DNA of 6,922 nt from Clostridiales bacterium (GCA_016930475.1 JAFGGR010000132.1:1-6922), one strand, 5' to 3'. Counted from the first letter of the stretch, positions 1 to 6,639 are shown. Numbers and translations are program-made. Notes: generated from the letters alone by a model not told the origin.

Positions 1-466
1 CACGGTTGTATCGCCGCATTTGCGCCAAAAGAGTCTCGTAGTCGTCCAGTCGGACAAGATCCGGGTCTCTGGGCGGTGACGGATCCGAGTCCGGATCCTC
101 GTATTCTTCGGGCGCAAAGGCCATTGAGTCGCTTACACTCAGCGCTTCCTCGGACGCAGACTTCATCATCTGTTCATTGACGGGGCCGTCCGCATATGAT
201 CCGGCCTCATCGGATTTTGCGAGTTGGGAAACAAAGAAAATCGAGCCGCCGGTAACCAGGGCGACGGCCGCGAGCGCGACAACGGTTTTCAGGAAGACGA
301 CGCGATTGCGACGCGGTTCTTTTCGCGTGGAAGAAAAAGACTTCGCGGATTCCGAGGCGGTCCGCTCGGATTCCGCCCGGACCTTCTCCAGCGTGCGGTC
401 GAGCAGATCCTGATCTGCCCTAACCTCGTTAAGTTCTTTTTTAAATTGTTCGCTAAATTTCTTCAT
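1..466 (-). CDS. Membrane-anchored putative anti-sigma factor (partial, C-terminus beyond window)
   Basis: Reading leftward from an ATG at 466-464, the frame stays open for 155 codons and leaves the window, so the C-terminus is missing. The start is preceded by a good GGAGG site and overlaps the stop of the sigma gene by four bases (ATGA), implying translational coupling. Residues 1-55 are hydrophilic and charged, with no Cys or His pairs, so this is not a classical zinc-binding anti-sigma (ZAS) domain. Residues about 56-80 form one hydrophobic membrane segment preceded by Arg/Lys (PRRNR), predicting a cytoplasmic N-terminus. The rest visible is acidic and rich in Ser, Asp and Pro, as in an extracytoplasmic linker. 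The inferred role is holding the co-encoded ECF sigma factor at the membrane until a signal is sensed outside. I do not recognise a specific family; the assignment rests on context and topology. Confidence 0.7.
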   Translation of the reverse strand, partial: MKKFSEQFKKELNEVRADQDLLDRTLEKVRAESERTASESAKSFSSTRKEPRRNRVVFLKTVVALAAVALVTGGSIFFVSQLAKSDEAGSYADGPVNEQMMKSASEEALSVSDSMAFAPEEYEDPDSDPSPPRDPDLVRLDDYETLLAQMRRYNR

Positions 467-1047
467 ATTTCCTCCGTGTCCATGAACGGAGCCATTTTCT
501 TTCGTGCCCGAAAAAGCCTGCTTCGAACCGAGTTTTCCGCGATGCCCAGCTGACGGGCGATCTCATGTGTATCCAAATCAAAATAAAATCTCAGAAGGAT
601 CACGTCCTTGTACTTGGCCGGAAGACTTTTCACCGCTTTCATCAAATCGGAGTCCTCGATCATATCTCCGATGATCCGATCCTCCTGTGCTCCGGTCTGT
701 GTTTTGCTTCTTTGGTGTGTGACGTCGCTCGTGCCGCCGCTTGTTTCGGTCCATTCTTCGTATGAACCGACCCGGGACTGCCAGACTGATTTCAGATAGT
801 CCTTGCAAACGTTTCGGGCGATCGCGATGAGCCAGTACTTAACGTCCGATTCGCCCCGGAAGCTTTTCGAACGGGTGATCGCTTTGACAAATACATCTTG
901 AAAAGCATCCTCTGCCAACGAACGTTTCCCGAGGTATACGTTGCATACTCTCAGAATGTCGTTTCCGTAAAGATGAAACATTTCCTCGACGGACGGGACG
1001 AGACAATGCTCGATCGGTCCCGGATCGGAGGAAGGCGTGTGGCTCAT
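463..1047 (-). CDS. ECF-subfamily RNA polymerase sigma-70 factor
   Basis: A 194-residue protein with the two-domain layout of extracytoplasmic-function sigma factors. Region 2 spans about residues 23-88 (LAEDAFQDVFVKA, then FRGESDVKYWLIAIARNVCKD), which binds core polymerase and recognises the -10 element. A hydrophilic linker of about 45 residues follows. Region 4 spans about 134-186 (SLPAKYKDVILLRF, then the helix-turn-helix HEIARQLGIAENSVRSRLFRARK), which reads the -35 element. I chose the ATG at 1047 because GAGGAG lies 7 bases upstream. An in-frame TTG at 1116 would add 23 residues but has no ribosome binding site and sits at the predicted transcription start. The gene overlaps the putative anti-sigma gene by 4 bases and is divergent from gyrA. 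The regulon and signal cannot be told from the sequence. Confidence 0.93.
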   Translation of the reverse strand: MSHTPSSDPGPIEHCLVPSVEEMFHLYGNDILRVCNVYLGKRSLAEDAFQDVFVKAITRSKSFRGESDVKYWLIAIARNVCKDYLKSVWQSRVGSYEEWTETSGGTSDVTHQRSKTQTGAQEDRIIGDMIEDSDLMKAVKSLPAKYKDVILLRFYFDLDTHEIARQLGIAENSVRSRLFRARKKMAPFMDTEEI

Positions 1048-1054
1048 CCGATAA

Positions 1055-1060
1055 CTCCTC
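1055..1060 (-). promoter_or_regulatory. Ribosome binding site of the ECF sigma gene
   Basis: Minus-strand GAGGAG, 7 bases before the ATG at 1047. It decides the start codon in favour of 1047 over the upstream TTG at 1116. Confidence 0.8.
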
Positions 1061-1125
1061 TGCACAATAGACGACTCGCAGGTCGAATCTGTTGCAAACG
1101 CAAAGCGGTGGATCAATATAAAGCC

Positions 1126-1154
1126 ATTTTAATTCATTTTGTGCGAAGCGCCAA
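1126..1154 (-). promoter_or_regulatory. Predicted sigma-A-type promoter of the sigma/anti-sigma operon
   Basis: On the minus strand, a -35-like TTGGCG (1154-1149) and a -10-like TAAAAT (1131-1126) are separated by exactly 17 bases. They match the TTGACA/TATAAT consensus at 4/6 and 5/6. Transcription would start near 1119, giving an untranslated leader of about 70 bases before the ATG at 1047. This is a pattern match only. An additional autoregulated ECF promoter is possible, but I see no well-spaced one. Confidence 0.5.
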
Positions 1155-1177
1155 TGGGACGGATGATTTCATCCCAT
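1154..1177. repeat. Nested inverted repeats upstream of the sigma promoter (possible operator)
   Basis: Two alternative dyads overlap. ATGGGA (1154-1159) is matched by TCCCAT (1172-1177). GGATGA (1161-1166) is matched by TCATCC (1169-1174) with only TT between. They begin at the edge of the predicted -35 of the sigma promoter, where a regulator could bind. No T-run follows on either strand, so a terminator is unlikely. Confidence 0.45.
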
Positions 1178-1215
1178 GATACGGTCGGACGCATTATTTC
1201 AAATTGTTTAAATAA

Positions 1216-1234
1216 GTATATACGCGCGCGCGTG
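1216..1234. other. Alternating purine/pyrimidine tract with (CG)5, potential Z-DNA
   Basis: All 19 bases alternate purine and pyrimidine. The tract starts GTATATA and continues as five consecutive CG dinucleotides (1223-1232), then TG. Bases 1222-1233 are a perfect palindrome. (CG)n runs are the best known Z-DNA formers under negative supercoiling. The tract covers where the -35 element of the gyrA promoter would be (about 1228-1233 for a -10 at 1251). The alternation is seen directly; Z-DNA formation and any regulatory effect are inference. Confidence 0.6.
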
Positions 1235-1247
1235 GCCCGGAAAAGTT

Positions 1248-1256
1248 TGGTATAAT
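1248..1256 (+). promoter_or_regulatory. Extended -10 promoter of gyrA
   Basis: TGGTATAAT contains a perfect TATAAT hexamer (1251-1256) preceded by the TGn extension. No recognisable -35 hexamer lies 16-18 bases upstream; that stretch is the CG-alternating tract. Extended -10 promoters can work with a poor -35. Transcription would start near 1263, leaving a leader of about 33 bases before the gyrA ATG. Confidence 0.7.
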
Positions 1257-1282
1257 GTTCGAAGGTATATTTTTTGAACATT
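1254..1282. repeat. 10-bp inverted repeat over the gyrA -10 and start site (possible operator)
   Basis: AATGTTCGAA (1254-1263) pairs with TTTGAACATT (1273-1282) at all ten positions, one of them G-T, around a 9-base spacer. The left arm begins inside the -10 hexamer and the right arm ends directly before the GGAGGAG of gyrA. Most of the left arm precedes the predicted start of transcription, so it would act as a DNA site rather than an RNA hairpin. The half-sites GTTC and GAAC are in the order opposite to a LexA box, and the spacing does not fit one. Confidence 0.5.
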
Positions 1283-1289
1283 GGAGGAG
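1283..1289 (+). promoter_or_regulatory. Ribosome binding site of gyrA
   Basis: GGAGGAG, 6 bases before the ATG at 1296. It fixes the gyrA start there. The in-frame TTG at 1281 overlaps this site's upstream edge and is not the start. Confidence 0.85.
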
Positions 1290-1295
1290 CCGATA

Positions 1296-3950
1296 ATGTC
1301 CGATAACCCGGGTGGTAATCATCCCGACCGAAGTGCAGAACAAGATCGAAGGAAACTACAGGAAGAGCAGATCGACGCGGTTTTTCGCTCGCCGCAGACA
1401 ACCATCATTCCCGTTGATTTGGAACAAGAAATGAAGAAGTCATTCATCGATTACGCGATGAGTGTTATTTCGGATCGTGCCTTGCCGGATATCCGTGACG
1501 GGATGAAGCCGGTCCATCGACGGATCTTATATTCGATGTATACCCAGGGTTTTACTCCGGACAAAGCATATCGTAAATGCGCGACGACCATAGGAGACGT
1601 ACTCGGTCGTTTTCATCCGCACGGAGATATGTCGGTGTACGATGCGCTCGTTCGTTTGGCGCAGGACTTTTCGATGCGGCACCCCTTGGTAGACGGTCAC
1701 GGGAACTTCGGATCCATGGACGGAGATCCGCCCGCCGCGTACCGTTATACGGAAGCCAGATTACAAAAGCTCGCTCTGGAAATGATGAGCGACATCAACA
1801 AGAATACCGTTGATTTCAGGCCCAATTTTGATGAACACGAGATGGAGCCCATTACTTTGCCGGCTCGCTTCCCTAATCTGTTGGTGAACGGAGCCGTCGG
1901 TATTGCCGTGGGGATGGCGACCAGCATTCCGCCCCATAATTTGGGAGAGGTGATCGACGGAGTGGTGATGCTTCTGGATCATCCCGAAGCGGATGTCGAA
2001 GATTTGATGACCGTGATATCCGGGCCGGATTTTCCGACCGGAGGCGCGATCCTCGGACAAAGAGGGATTCGTGACGCATATCGGACCGGTCGCGGAAGGA
2101 TCGTCGTCCGGGCGCATGCGGACATTGAAGTTATGAAGAACAATCGCCAAAGGATCTTGGTGCGTGATCTTCCGTATATGGTGAACAAGGCTCGGTTGAT
2201 CGAGCGGATCGCCGACCTGGTAAAGGACAAAAAAATCGAAGGCATTTCGGATATCCGGGACGAATCGGATCGCAGTGAGTCGGTACGTATCGTGATCGAG
2301 CTGAAAAAAGATGCCAATTCCAATTTGGTTTTGAACCAGCTGTACAAGCATTCATCTTTACAGGAAGCGTTTAATGCGAACATGCTCGCTCTGATCCCGG
2401 ATGAACAGGGTCGGCTTGAGCCGAGAACGATTACGTTGCTCGATGCGCTGACGCATTACATTCGTCATCAGGAAGAAGTTGTTCGCCGGAGGACGAAGTT
2501 TGACCTGGAGAAGGCCGAGGCTCGCCAGCATATTGTCGAGGGCCTGCTTAAGGCGATCGATCATATTGACGAGGTCATTGCCCTGATCCGGGCGTCCAGG
2601 ACCGAGGACGAAGCCAAGAAGAGACTCAGTGAACGTTTTGGATTTTCGGATAAGCAAGCGCAGCATATCGTGGATATGCGCCTGGGGCGCTTGACCGGGT
2701 TGGAACGTGAAAAGCTCGAGGCGGAGTATAAAGACTTGCAGGAGAAGATCGAATATTATCGAAAAGTACTTCAAGACGAGAATTTGTTGCATGAAATCAT
2801 CAAAACAGAGATCATTGCCGTCAAGAATAAGTTCGCGAATCCGAGACGATCCGAAATTATTCCCGGAGGGGACGATGAGATCGATGACGAATCGCTCATT
2901 CGGGAAGAAGACGTGGTCATTACATTGACGCATTTCGGGTACGTGAAGCGTCTCCCGGTCGACACATACCGCAGTCAGCATCGAGGCGGACGCGGAGTTA
3001 CGGGATTGGCGACCCGTGAGGAAGATTTTGTCGAGCAGATCATCACGACTTCGACGCACTCCACTTTGTTGTGTTTTACGAACCGCGGTCGCGTTTTTCG
3101 ATTAAAAGGATATCAGGTGCCGGAGGCCAGCCGACAGGCGAAGGGTACGGCAATTGTCAACCTGCTTCAATTGGACGGCGAAGAAAAGGTCCGTACGGTG
3201 ATCCCCGTTCAGTCTTTTGAAGAAGGCTACTTGACAATGGCTACCCGTGAAGGCATGGTCAAAAAGACGGAATTGTCGAGCTATTCCCGGATACATAAGG
3301 GAGGCTTGATCGCCGTTAACATACGTGAAGACGACGAGTTGATCGATGCGAGGATGACCGACGGGGAGCAAGAGATCGTATTGGTTACCCGGAAGGGAAT
3401 GTCGATCCGTTTTTCCGAAAGTGATGTCCGAAGCACGGGCCGAAATACGATGGGTGTCCGCGGCATTCGCTTAGGGATCGGAGACTGTGTGATCGGAATG
3501 GCCCCCATCGTGGAGGGACAGGATCTGTTGGTCGTGTCGGAACGCGGTTTCGGGAAACGCACGCAATTGTCCGAATATCGGAGACAGACACGTGGCGGAA
3601 AGGGCCTGATCACGTACCGGATCGCCGAGAAAACCGGTCCGCTGGTCCGTATTTCGCTGGTCGACGATTCGAAAGACTTACTGTTGATAAATGATAACGG
3701 AATCGTTATTCGGCTCGGCGTTTCGGAGATCCCCGTATTGTCCCGTGTAACTCAGGGAGTCACGTTGATGCGTACCCGGGATTGTAAAATCGTCGATATC
3801 GCGATTGTCGATCATGAGGAGCCGGAAGATTGGGAAGATGCGGATTATGCGACATCCAACGAAGCCGATGAGGTCATATCGGAAGGCGAAGAGCCGCAGA
3901 TCCCCGAAGACGGGGGCGGAGGCGTTATCAATCGGGACGGAGGAGAATAA
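1296..3950 (+). CDS. gyrA: DNA gyrase subunit A
   Basis: An 884-residue type IIA topoisomerase A subunit. With GyrB (not in this window) it introduces negative supercoils using ATP. The breakage-reunion domain starts near residue 39 (PVDLEQEMKKSFIDYAMSV). RYTEARL carries the DNA-cleaving Tyr151, equal to E. coli Tyr122. The coiled-coil tower covers roughly 390-530 (long charged helices, GFSDKQAQHIVDMRLGRLTGLE). The C-terminal beta-pinwheel that wraps DNA covers about 540-850, followed by an acidic tail. The GyrA box QHRGGRG at 561-567 separates it from ParC, and a second box-like QTRGGKG is at 764-770. About 29 residues precede the E. coli-like N-terminus. The residue matching E. coli Ser83 is Met112; Asp87 is kept as Asp116. 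The gene is the first of a likely three-gene operon, and its stop shares one base with the next start. Confidence 0.97.
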   Translation: MSDNPGGNHPDRSAEQDRRKLQEEQIDAVFRSPQTTIIPVDLEQEMKKSFIDYAMSVISDRALPDIRDGMKPVHRRILYSMYTQGFTPDKAYRKCATTIGDVLGRFHPHGDMSVYDALVRLAQDFSMRHPLVDGHGNFGSMDGDPPAAYRYTEARLQKLALEMMSDINKNTVDFRPNFDEHEMEPITLPARFPNLLVNGAVGIAVGMATSIPPHNLGEVIDGVVMLLDHPEADVEDLMTVISGPDFPTGGAILGQRGIRDAYRTGRGRIVVRAHADIEVMKNNRQRILVRDLPYMVNKARLIERIADLVKDKKIEGISDIRDESDRSESVRIVIELKKDANSNLVLNQLYKHSSLQEAFNANMLALIPDEQGRLEPRTITLLDALTHYIRHQEEVVRRRTKFDLEKAEARQHIVEGLLKAIDHIDEVIALIRASRTEDEAKKRLSERFGFSDKQAQHIVDMRLGRLTGLEREKLEAEYKDLQEKIEYYRKVLQDENLLHEIIKTEIIAVKNKFANPRRSEIIPGGDDEIDDESLIREEDVVITLTHFGYVKRLPVDTYRSQHRGGRGVTGLATREEDFVEQIITTSTHSTLLCFTNRGRVFRLKGYQVPEASRQAKGTAIVNLLQLDGEEKVRTVIPVQSFEEGYLTMATREGMVKKTELSSYSRIHKGGLIAVNIREDDELIDARMTDGEQEIVLVTRKGMSIRFSESDVRSTGRNTMGVRGIRLGIGDCVIGMAPIVEGQDLLVVSERGFGKRTQLSEYRRQTRGGKGLITYRIAEKTGPLVRISLVDDSKDLLLINDNGIVIRLGVSEIPVLSRVTQGVTLMRTRDCKIVDIAIVDHEEPEDWEDADYATSNEADEVISEGEEPQIPEDGGGGVINRDGGE

Positions 3951-5320
3951 TGGATAAGATCGAAAAAAAGCGAAATCGTCACACCATGTCTTGCGGGATC
4001 GCTCGGTTGCTTGCTTTCTCCTTAGCCGTGTGTTTTGCATTTCTGTTTTTTGTCTTGCCGGTTTCGGCAGACGTGGGTCAGTTCCCGATCGAACTTCCTC
4101 CCATTGAGGAAGTAGTCTGTGCTTCCTACTACGTTTATGACATCACCAAGGGGGAGGTCGTCCTTGAGATGGATCCGGACAAGCGGATCTATCCGGCTAG
4201 TATGACCAAAATCATGACAGTGGTACTTGCCTTGGAATACTTGGATACCGATTCGTATGTAACCGTTAATCAGACGGCTATGGATGCGACCACACCCAAT
4301 TCGACCATGATGGGGCTGAGCGTGGATGAAGAAATTATGGTCCGTGAACTGCTGTACGGAGCGATGCTTCCTTCGGGGAACGACGCTGCGAACGTGTTGG
4401 GGGAATCGGTCGCGCAGACACTTCGGGACAGGGGACAGACACCTGCTTCGGCCGCGGGAGAAGAGCAGAAGTCTTTGCTTGTGGAGTTCGTGGATCTAAT
4501 GAATCGCAAGGCCGGTGATTTGGGACTTGCGAACACACATTTTATGAATACCAACGGATTGCATCACGACGAGCATTACACGACGGCGCGAGATTTAGCG
4601 GTGCTTTTCGAGCATGCGCTTCAATATGATGAATTTCGGACGGTGATCAATACGCCGACGCATGTGTACAAGGCGACGAACAAGCATACGTTCGACGGAT
4701 GGGCGATCGGCCGCAACACGAACTATCTTTTGAACGATCCGTGGATCCTTGGAGCGGACAGCAAGGTTGCCAAGGTTGTCGGCGGCAAAACCGGAACGAC
4801 GATCGTTGCGGGAACGGGCATGGCGCTCTTTGCCGTCAATAAGAACGGCGATGAAATGATCAGTATCGTATGCGGGATCCCCTACGATTCGGCAAACCGA
4901 CAAACGACATATGTTGCGACGGTACTCAACACCGGCGCCACGATTTGTTTTGACGCCGACCCGATCGTGCGTATCGAAGGAAACGTCATGAATCACAGGC
5001 CGTATAACGCTCCGGCGGGCTTGGGTCCGGAGATCCCGGAGGCGACCGAACCCGCTGAGCCCACGGAAACCGAGCCCGGGACAGAACCGACGGAACAGAC
5101 GGAGCCCACAACGGCAATCAGCACGGATCCCGGGGGCGAGTCCGATGGTTTTGATCTGATTACATATCTTCGTGAAAACGTGATCGTTGCCATCCTCGGT
5201 GGGCTGGCCATTCTGTTTATTATTGCCATCGTGCTCCTTGTCATTATTCCTTCGGTGGTTCGTAAAAAGCGCAGAAAAAGACGGAACACCTCCGGTTTTC
5301 AGGGTATTCGGCGGATATGA
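3950..5320 (+). CDS. dacA: D-alanyl-D-alanine carboxypeptidase (low-molecular-weight penicillin-binding protein, family S11)
   Basis: A 456-residue exported enzyme that trims the terminal D-Ala of peptidoglycan pentapeptides. A basic N-terminus and hydrophobic core (about 17-38) form a signal peptide, with likely cleavage after VSA (residue 40). All three penicillin-binding motifs are present: S84-M-T-K87 with the acylated Ser, S142-G-N144, and K280-T-G282 (GGKTGTT). The catalytic domain ends near 345. I see no clear PBP5-type C-terminal beta domain. Residues 360-395 form a linker rich in Thr, Glu and Pro (EPTE/TEP units). A membrane segment at about 411-434 is followed by KKRRKRR, predicting a C-terminal anchor with a cytoplasmic tail. 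Compared with typical members, about 20 residues look inserted near 155-175. The ATG shares one base with the gyrA stop (TAATG) behind GGAGGAG, indicating coupled translation. The symbol could equally be dacF or dacB by paralogue. Confidence 0.93.
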   Translation: MDKIEKKRNRHTMSCGIARLLAFSLAVCFAFLFFVLPVSADVGQFPIELPPIEEVVCASYYVYDITKGEVVLEMDPDKRIYPASMTKIMTVVLALEYLDTDSYVTVNQTAMDATTPNSTMMGLSVDEEIMVRELLYGAMLPSGNDAANVLGESVAQTLRDRGQTPASAAGEEQKSLLVEFVDLMNRKAGDLGLANTHFMNTNGLHHDEHYTTARDLAVLFEHALQYDEFRTVINTPTHVYKATNKHTFDGWAIGRNTNYLLNDPWILGADSKVAKVVGGKTGTTIVAGTGMALFAVNKNGDEMISIVCGIPYDSANRQTTYVATVLNTGATICFDADPIVRIEGNVMNHRPYNAPAGLGPEIPEATEPAEPTETEPGTEPTEQTEPTTAISTDPGGESDGFDLITYLRENVIVAILGGLAILFIIAIVLLVIIPSVVRKKRRKRRNTSGFQGIRRI

Positions 5321-5361
5321 CCGTAGACAATACACTCGGCGACGGGGCGTGGACCGTTTGA

Positions 5362-5371
5362 CTTTCGAAAG
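5362..5371. repeat. Short perfect palindrome in the dacA-galK gap
   Basis: CTTTCGAAAG is a 10-bp perfect palindrome lying 3 bases before the GAGGA ribosome binding site of galK. The 68-base gap holds no terminator and no convincing promoter: TTGACT at 5358-5363 lacks a -10 at the right distance. galK is therefore probably read from the gyrA transcript. The palindrome may be chance. Confidence 0.3.
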
Positions 5372-5388
5372 CATGAGGATGGCGGTGC

Positions 5389-6579
5389 ATGGAGCGAAAG
5401 CAATTAAATGATCTGTTCCTGAAGCGTTTCGGGCCCGGTCCGACGCGTGCTTTTATTGCTCCGGCTCGGGTGAACCTGATCGGAGAACACACGGATCATC
5501 AGGGCGGATATGTCTTACCCTGCGCGCTTCATATGAGATCGGCATGCGTGGTTCGTCCTCGCGATGACGGTCGTTTGCGCATTGCGGCAAGCGATCTTCC
5601 CGGGATGGTCGAGGCGGATGTTTCGGACTTGGCGGGATATGCGAATATTCCTTGGGGAGCATATCAGATCGGGGTCGCTCATATCATGCGGCAACGCGGA
5701 TATCATGTGTCGGGAATGGATATGCTTTTCGATGAAACCGTTCCGCATGGAAGCGGTCTTTCGTCGTCTGCCGCGATCGAGGTCGCGACGGCGATCGCAA
5801 TTGCGACGCTCAGTGCCGAGTGTGCCGGGACAGAAATCGATCTTTTGGAACTGGCGCTTATTGCGCAATCCGCCGAGAATGACTATGTTGGGATGAACTG
5901 CGGGATCATGGACCAGTTTGCATCGGCGATGGGGAAGAAGAATCACGCGATATTTTTACGATGTGCGGACCTCTCGTACCGGTACGTGCCGGTGAAGTGG
6001 GTCGAACAGTCCGTTGCACTAATGATATGCAACACAAACAAGCCGCGGTCGCTGATCGAAAGTGCGTATAACAAGCGCAGGGAAGAGTGTGATACTGCTT
6101 TTCGAGCTGTACAAGAAAAGGCCGGGATCCAATACCTTGCCCAGATGACTCCGGGTGCCTTTGAAGAGTATAAATCAATGATCGAAGACCCGATCGCACT
6201 GAAAAGAGCGAGGCATGTCGTATACGAGAACGATCGAACCGTTCACGCGTGTGAACTGCTCGAAAAGAGCGACTTTGTCGCTTTCGGAGCGCTGATGGAC
6301 CGATCCCACGATTCTCTTCGCGATGATTTCGAAGTGACGGGAGCGGAGTTGGATGCGATGGTCGATGCGGCCCGGGCACAAAAAGGCGTTCTCGGAGCAC
6401 GGATGACCGGGGCGGGGTTCGGCGGTTGTGCGGTCGCGCTCGTTAAGGATAAGGATTGCGATGCGTTTATAGCCAATGTCTCGAAAATATATGCCGCCCG
6501 GACGGGATACACGGCAAGTTTTTACCGCGCTCAAGTAAGCGACGGAGCCCGGGAGATCAAGGATACACAGGACGCTTGA
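5389..6579 (+). CDS. galK: Galactokinase (GHMP kinase superfamily)
   Basis: A 396-residue cytoplasmic kinase, the usual galactokinase length, that phosphorylates alpha-D-galactose to galactose 1-phosphate with ATP, the first kinase step of the Leloir pathway. The N-terminal signature APARVNLIGEHTDHQGG (24-40) includes catalytic Arg27 and the sugar-binding Glu33, His34 and Asp36. The ATP-binding GHMP motif is PHGSGLSSSAA (119-129). CGIMDQFAS (171-179) holds the catalytic base Asp175. The C-terminal GHMP motif MTGAGFGGC is at 339-347. NTNKPRSL (215-222) is also typical of the family. The ATG is preceded by GAGGA with 9 bases between. It follows dacA by 68 bases and precedes a terminator. No galT, galE or transporter is nearby, so galactose as substrate rests on motif similarity; a related sugar kinase activity is possible but less likely. 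Confidence 0.93.
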   Translation: MERKQLNDLFLKRFGPGPTRAFIAPARVNLIGEHTDHQGGYVLPCALHMRSACVVRPRDDGRLRIAASDLPGMVEADVSDLAGYANIPWGAYQIGVAHIMRQRGYHVSGMDMLFDETVPHGSGLSSSAAIEVATAIAIATLSAECAGTEIDLLELALIAQSAENDYVGMNCGIMDQFASAMGKKNHAIFLRCADLSYRYVPVKWVEQSVALMICNTNKPRSLIESAYNKRREECDTAFRAVQEKAGIQYLAQMTPGAFEEYKSMIEDPIALKRARHVVYENDRTVHACELLEKSDFVAFGALMDRSHDSLRDDFEVTGAELDAMVDAARAQKGVLGARMTGAGFGGCAVALVKDKDCDAFIANVSKIYAARTGYTASFYRAQVSDGAREIKDTQDA

Positions 6580-6601
6580 CTTCGACGCCGTGATTATTTT
6601 A

Positions 6602-6639
6602 AGCAGTGGAACAAAATAATGGTCCGCTGTTCTTTTTAT
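6602..6639 (+). terminator. Rho-independent terminator after galK
   Basis: AGCAGTGGA (6602-6610) pairs with TCCGCTGTT (6623-6631) over 9 bp including two G-U pairs, with a 12-base loop. CTTTTTAT follows at 6632-6639. It sits 22 bases after the galK stop and would end the gyrA-dacA-galK transcript before the downstream promoter. Confidence 0.8.

Noticed and set aside
1048..1116. TTG start at 1116 giving a 217-residue sigma factor
   Set aside because: There is no ribosome binding site, it lies at the predicted transcription start, and the added 23 residues do not resemble sigma sequence.
1188..1209. Possible ECF-type autoregulatory promoter on the minus strand (AAAC ... CGTC)
   Set aside because: The elements are 14 bases apart, against about 16-17 in known ECF promoters, and the AAAC lacks the usual preceding TG or GG. 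The sigma-A-like pair at 1126-1154 is better spaced.
1257..1279. LexA/SOS box at the gyrA promoter
   Set aside because: Gram-positive LexA sites read GAAC-N4-GTTC. Here the halves are in the reverse order (GTTC ... GAAC) with 15 bases between.
2358..3059. Long minus-strand open frame (233 codons) antisense to gyrA
   Set aside because: The opposite strand is unambiguous GyrA, and the antisense product shows no domain signature.
4595..5374. Long minus-strand open frame (259 codons) antisense to dacA
   Set aside because: It is a shadow of the coding frame, rich in Arg and His, without a ribosome binding site or recognisable motifs. The plus-strand gene has all family motifs.
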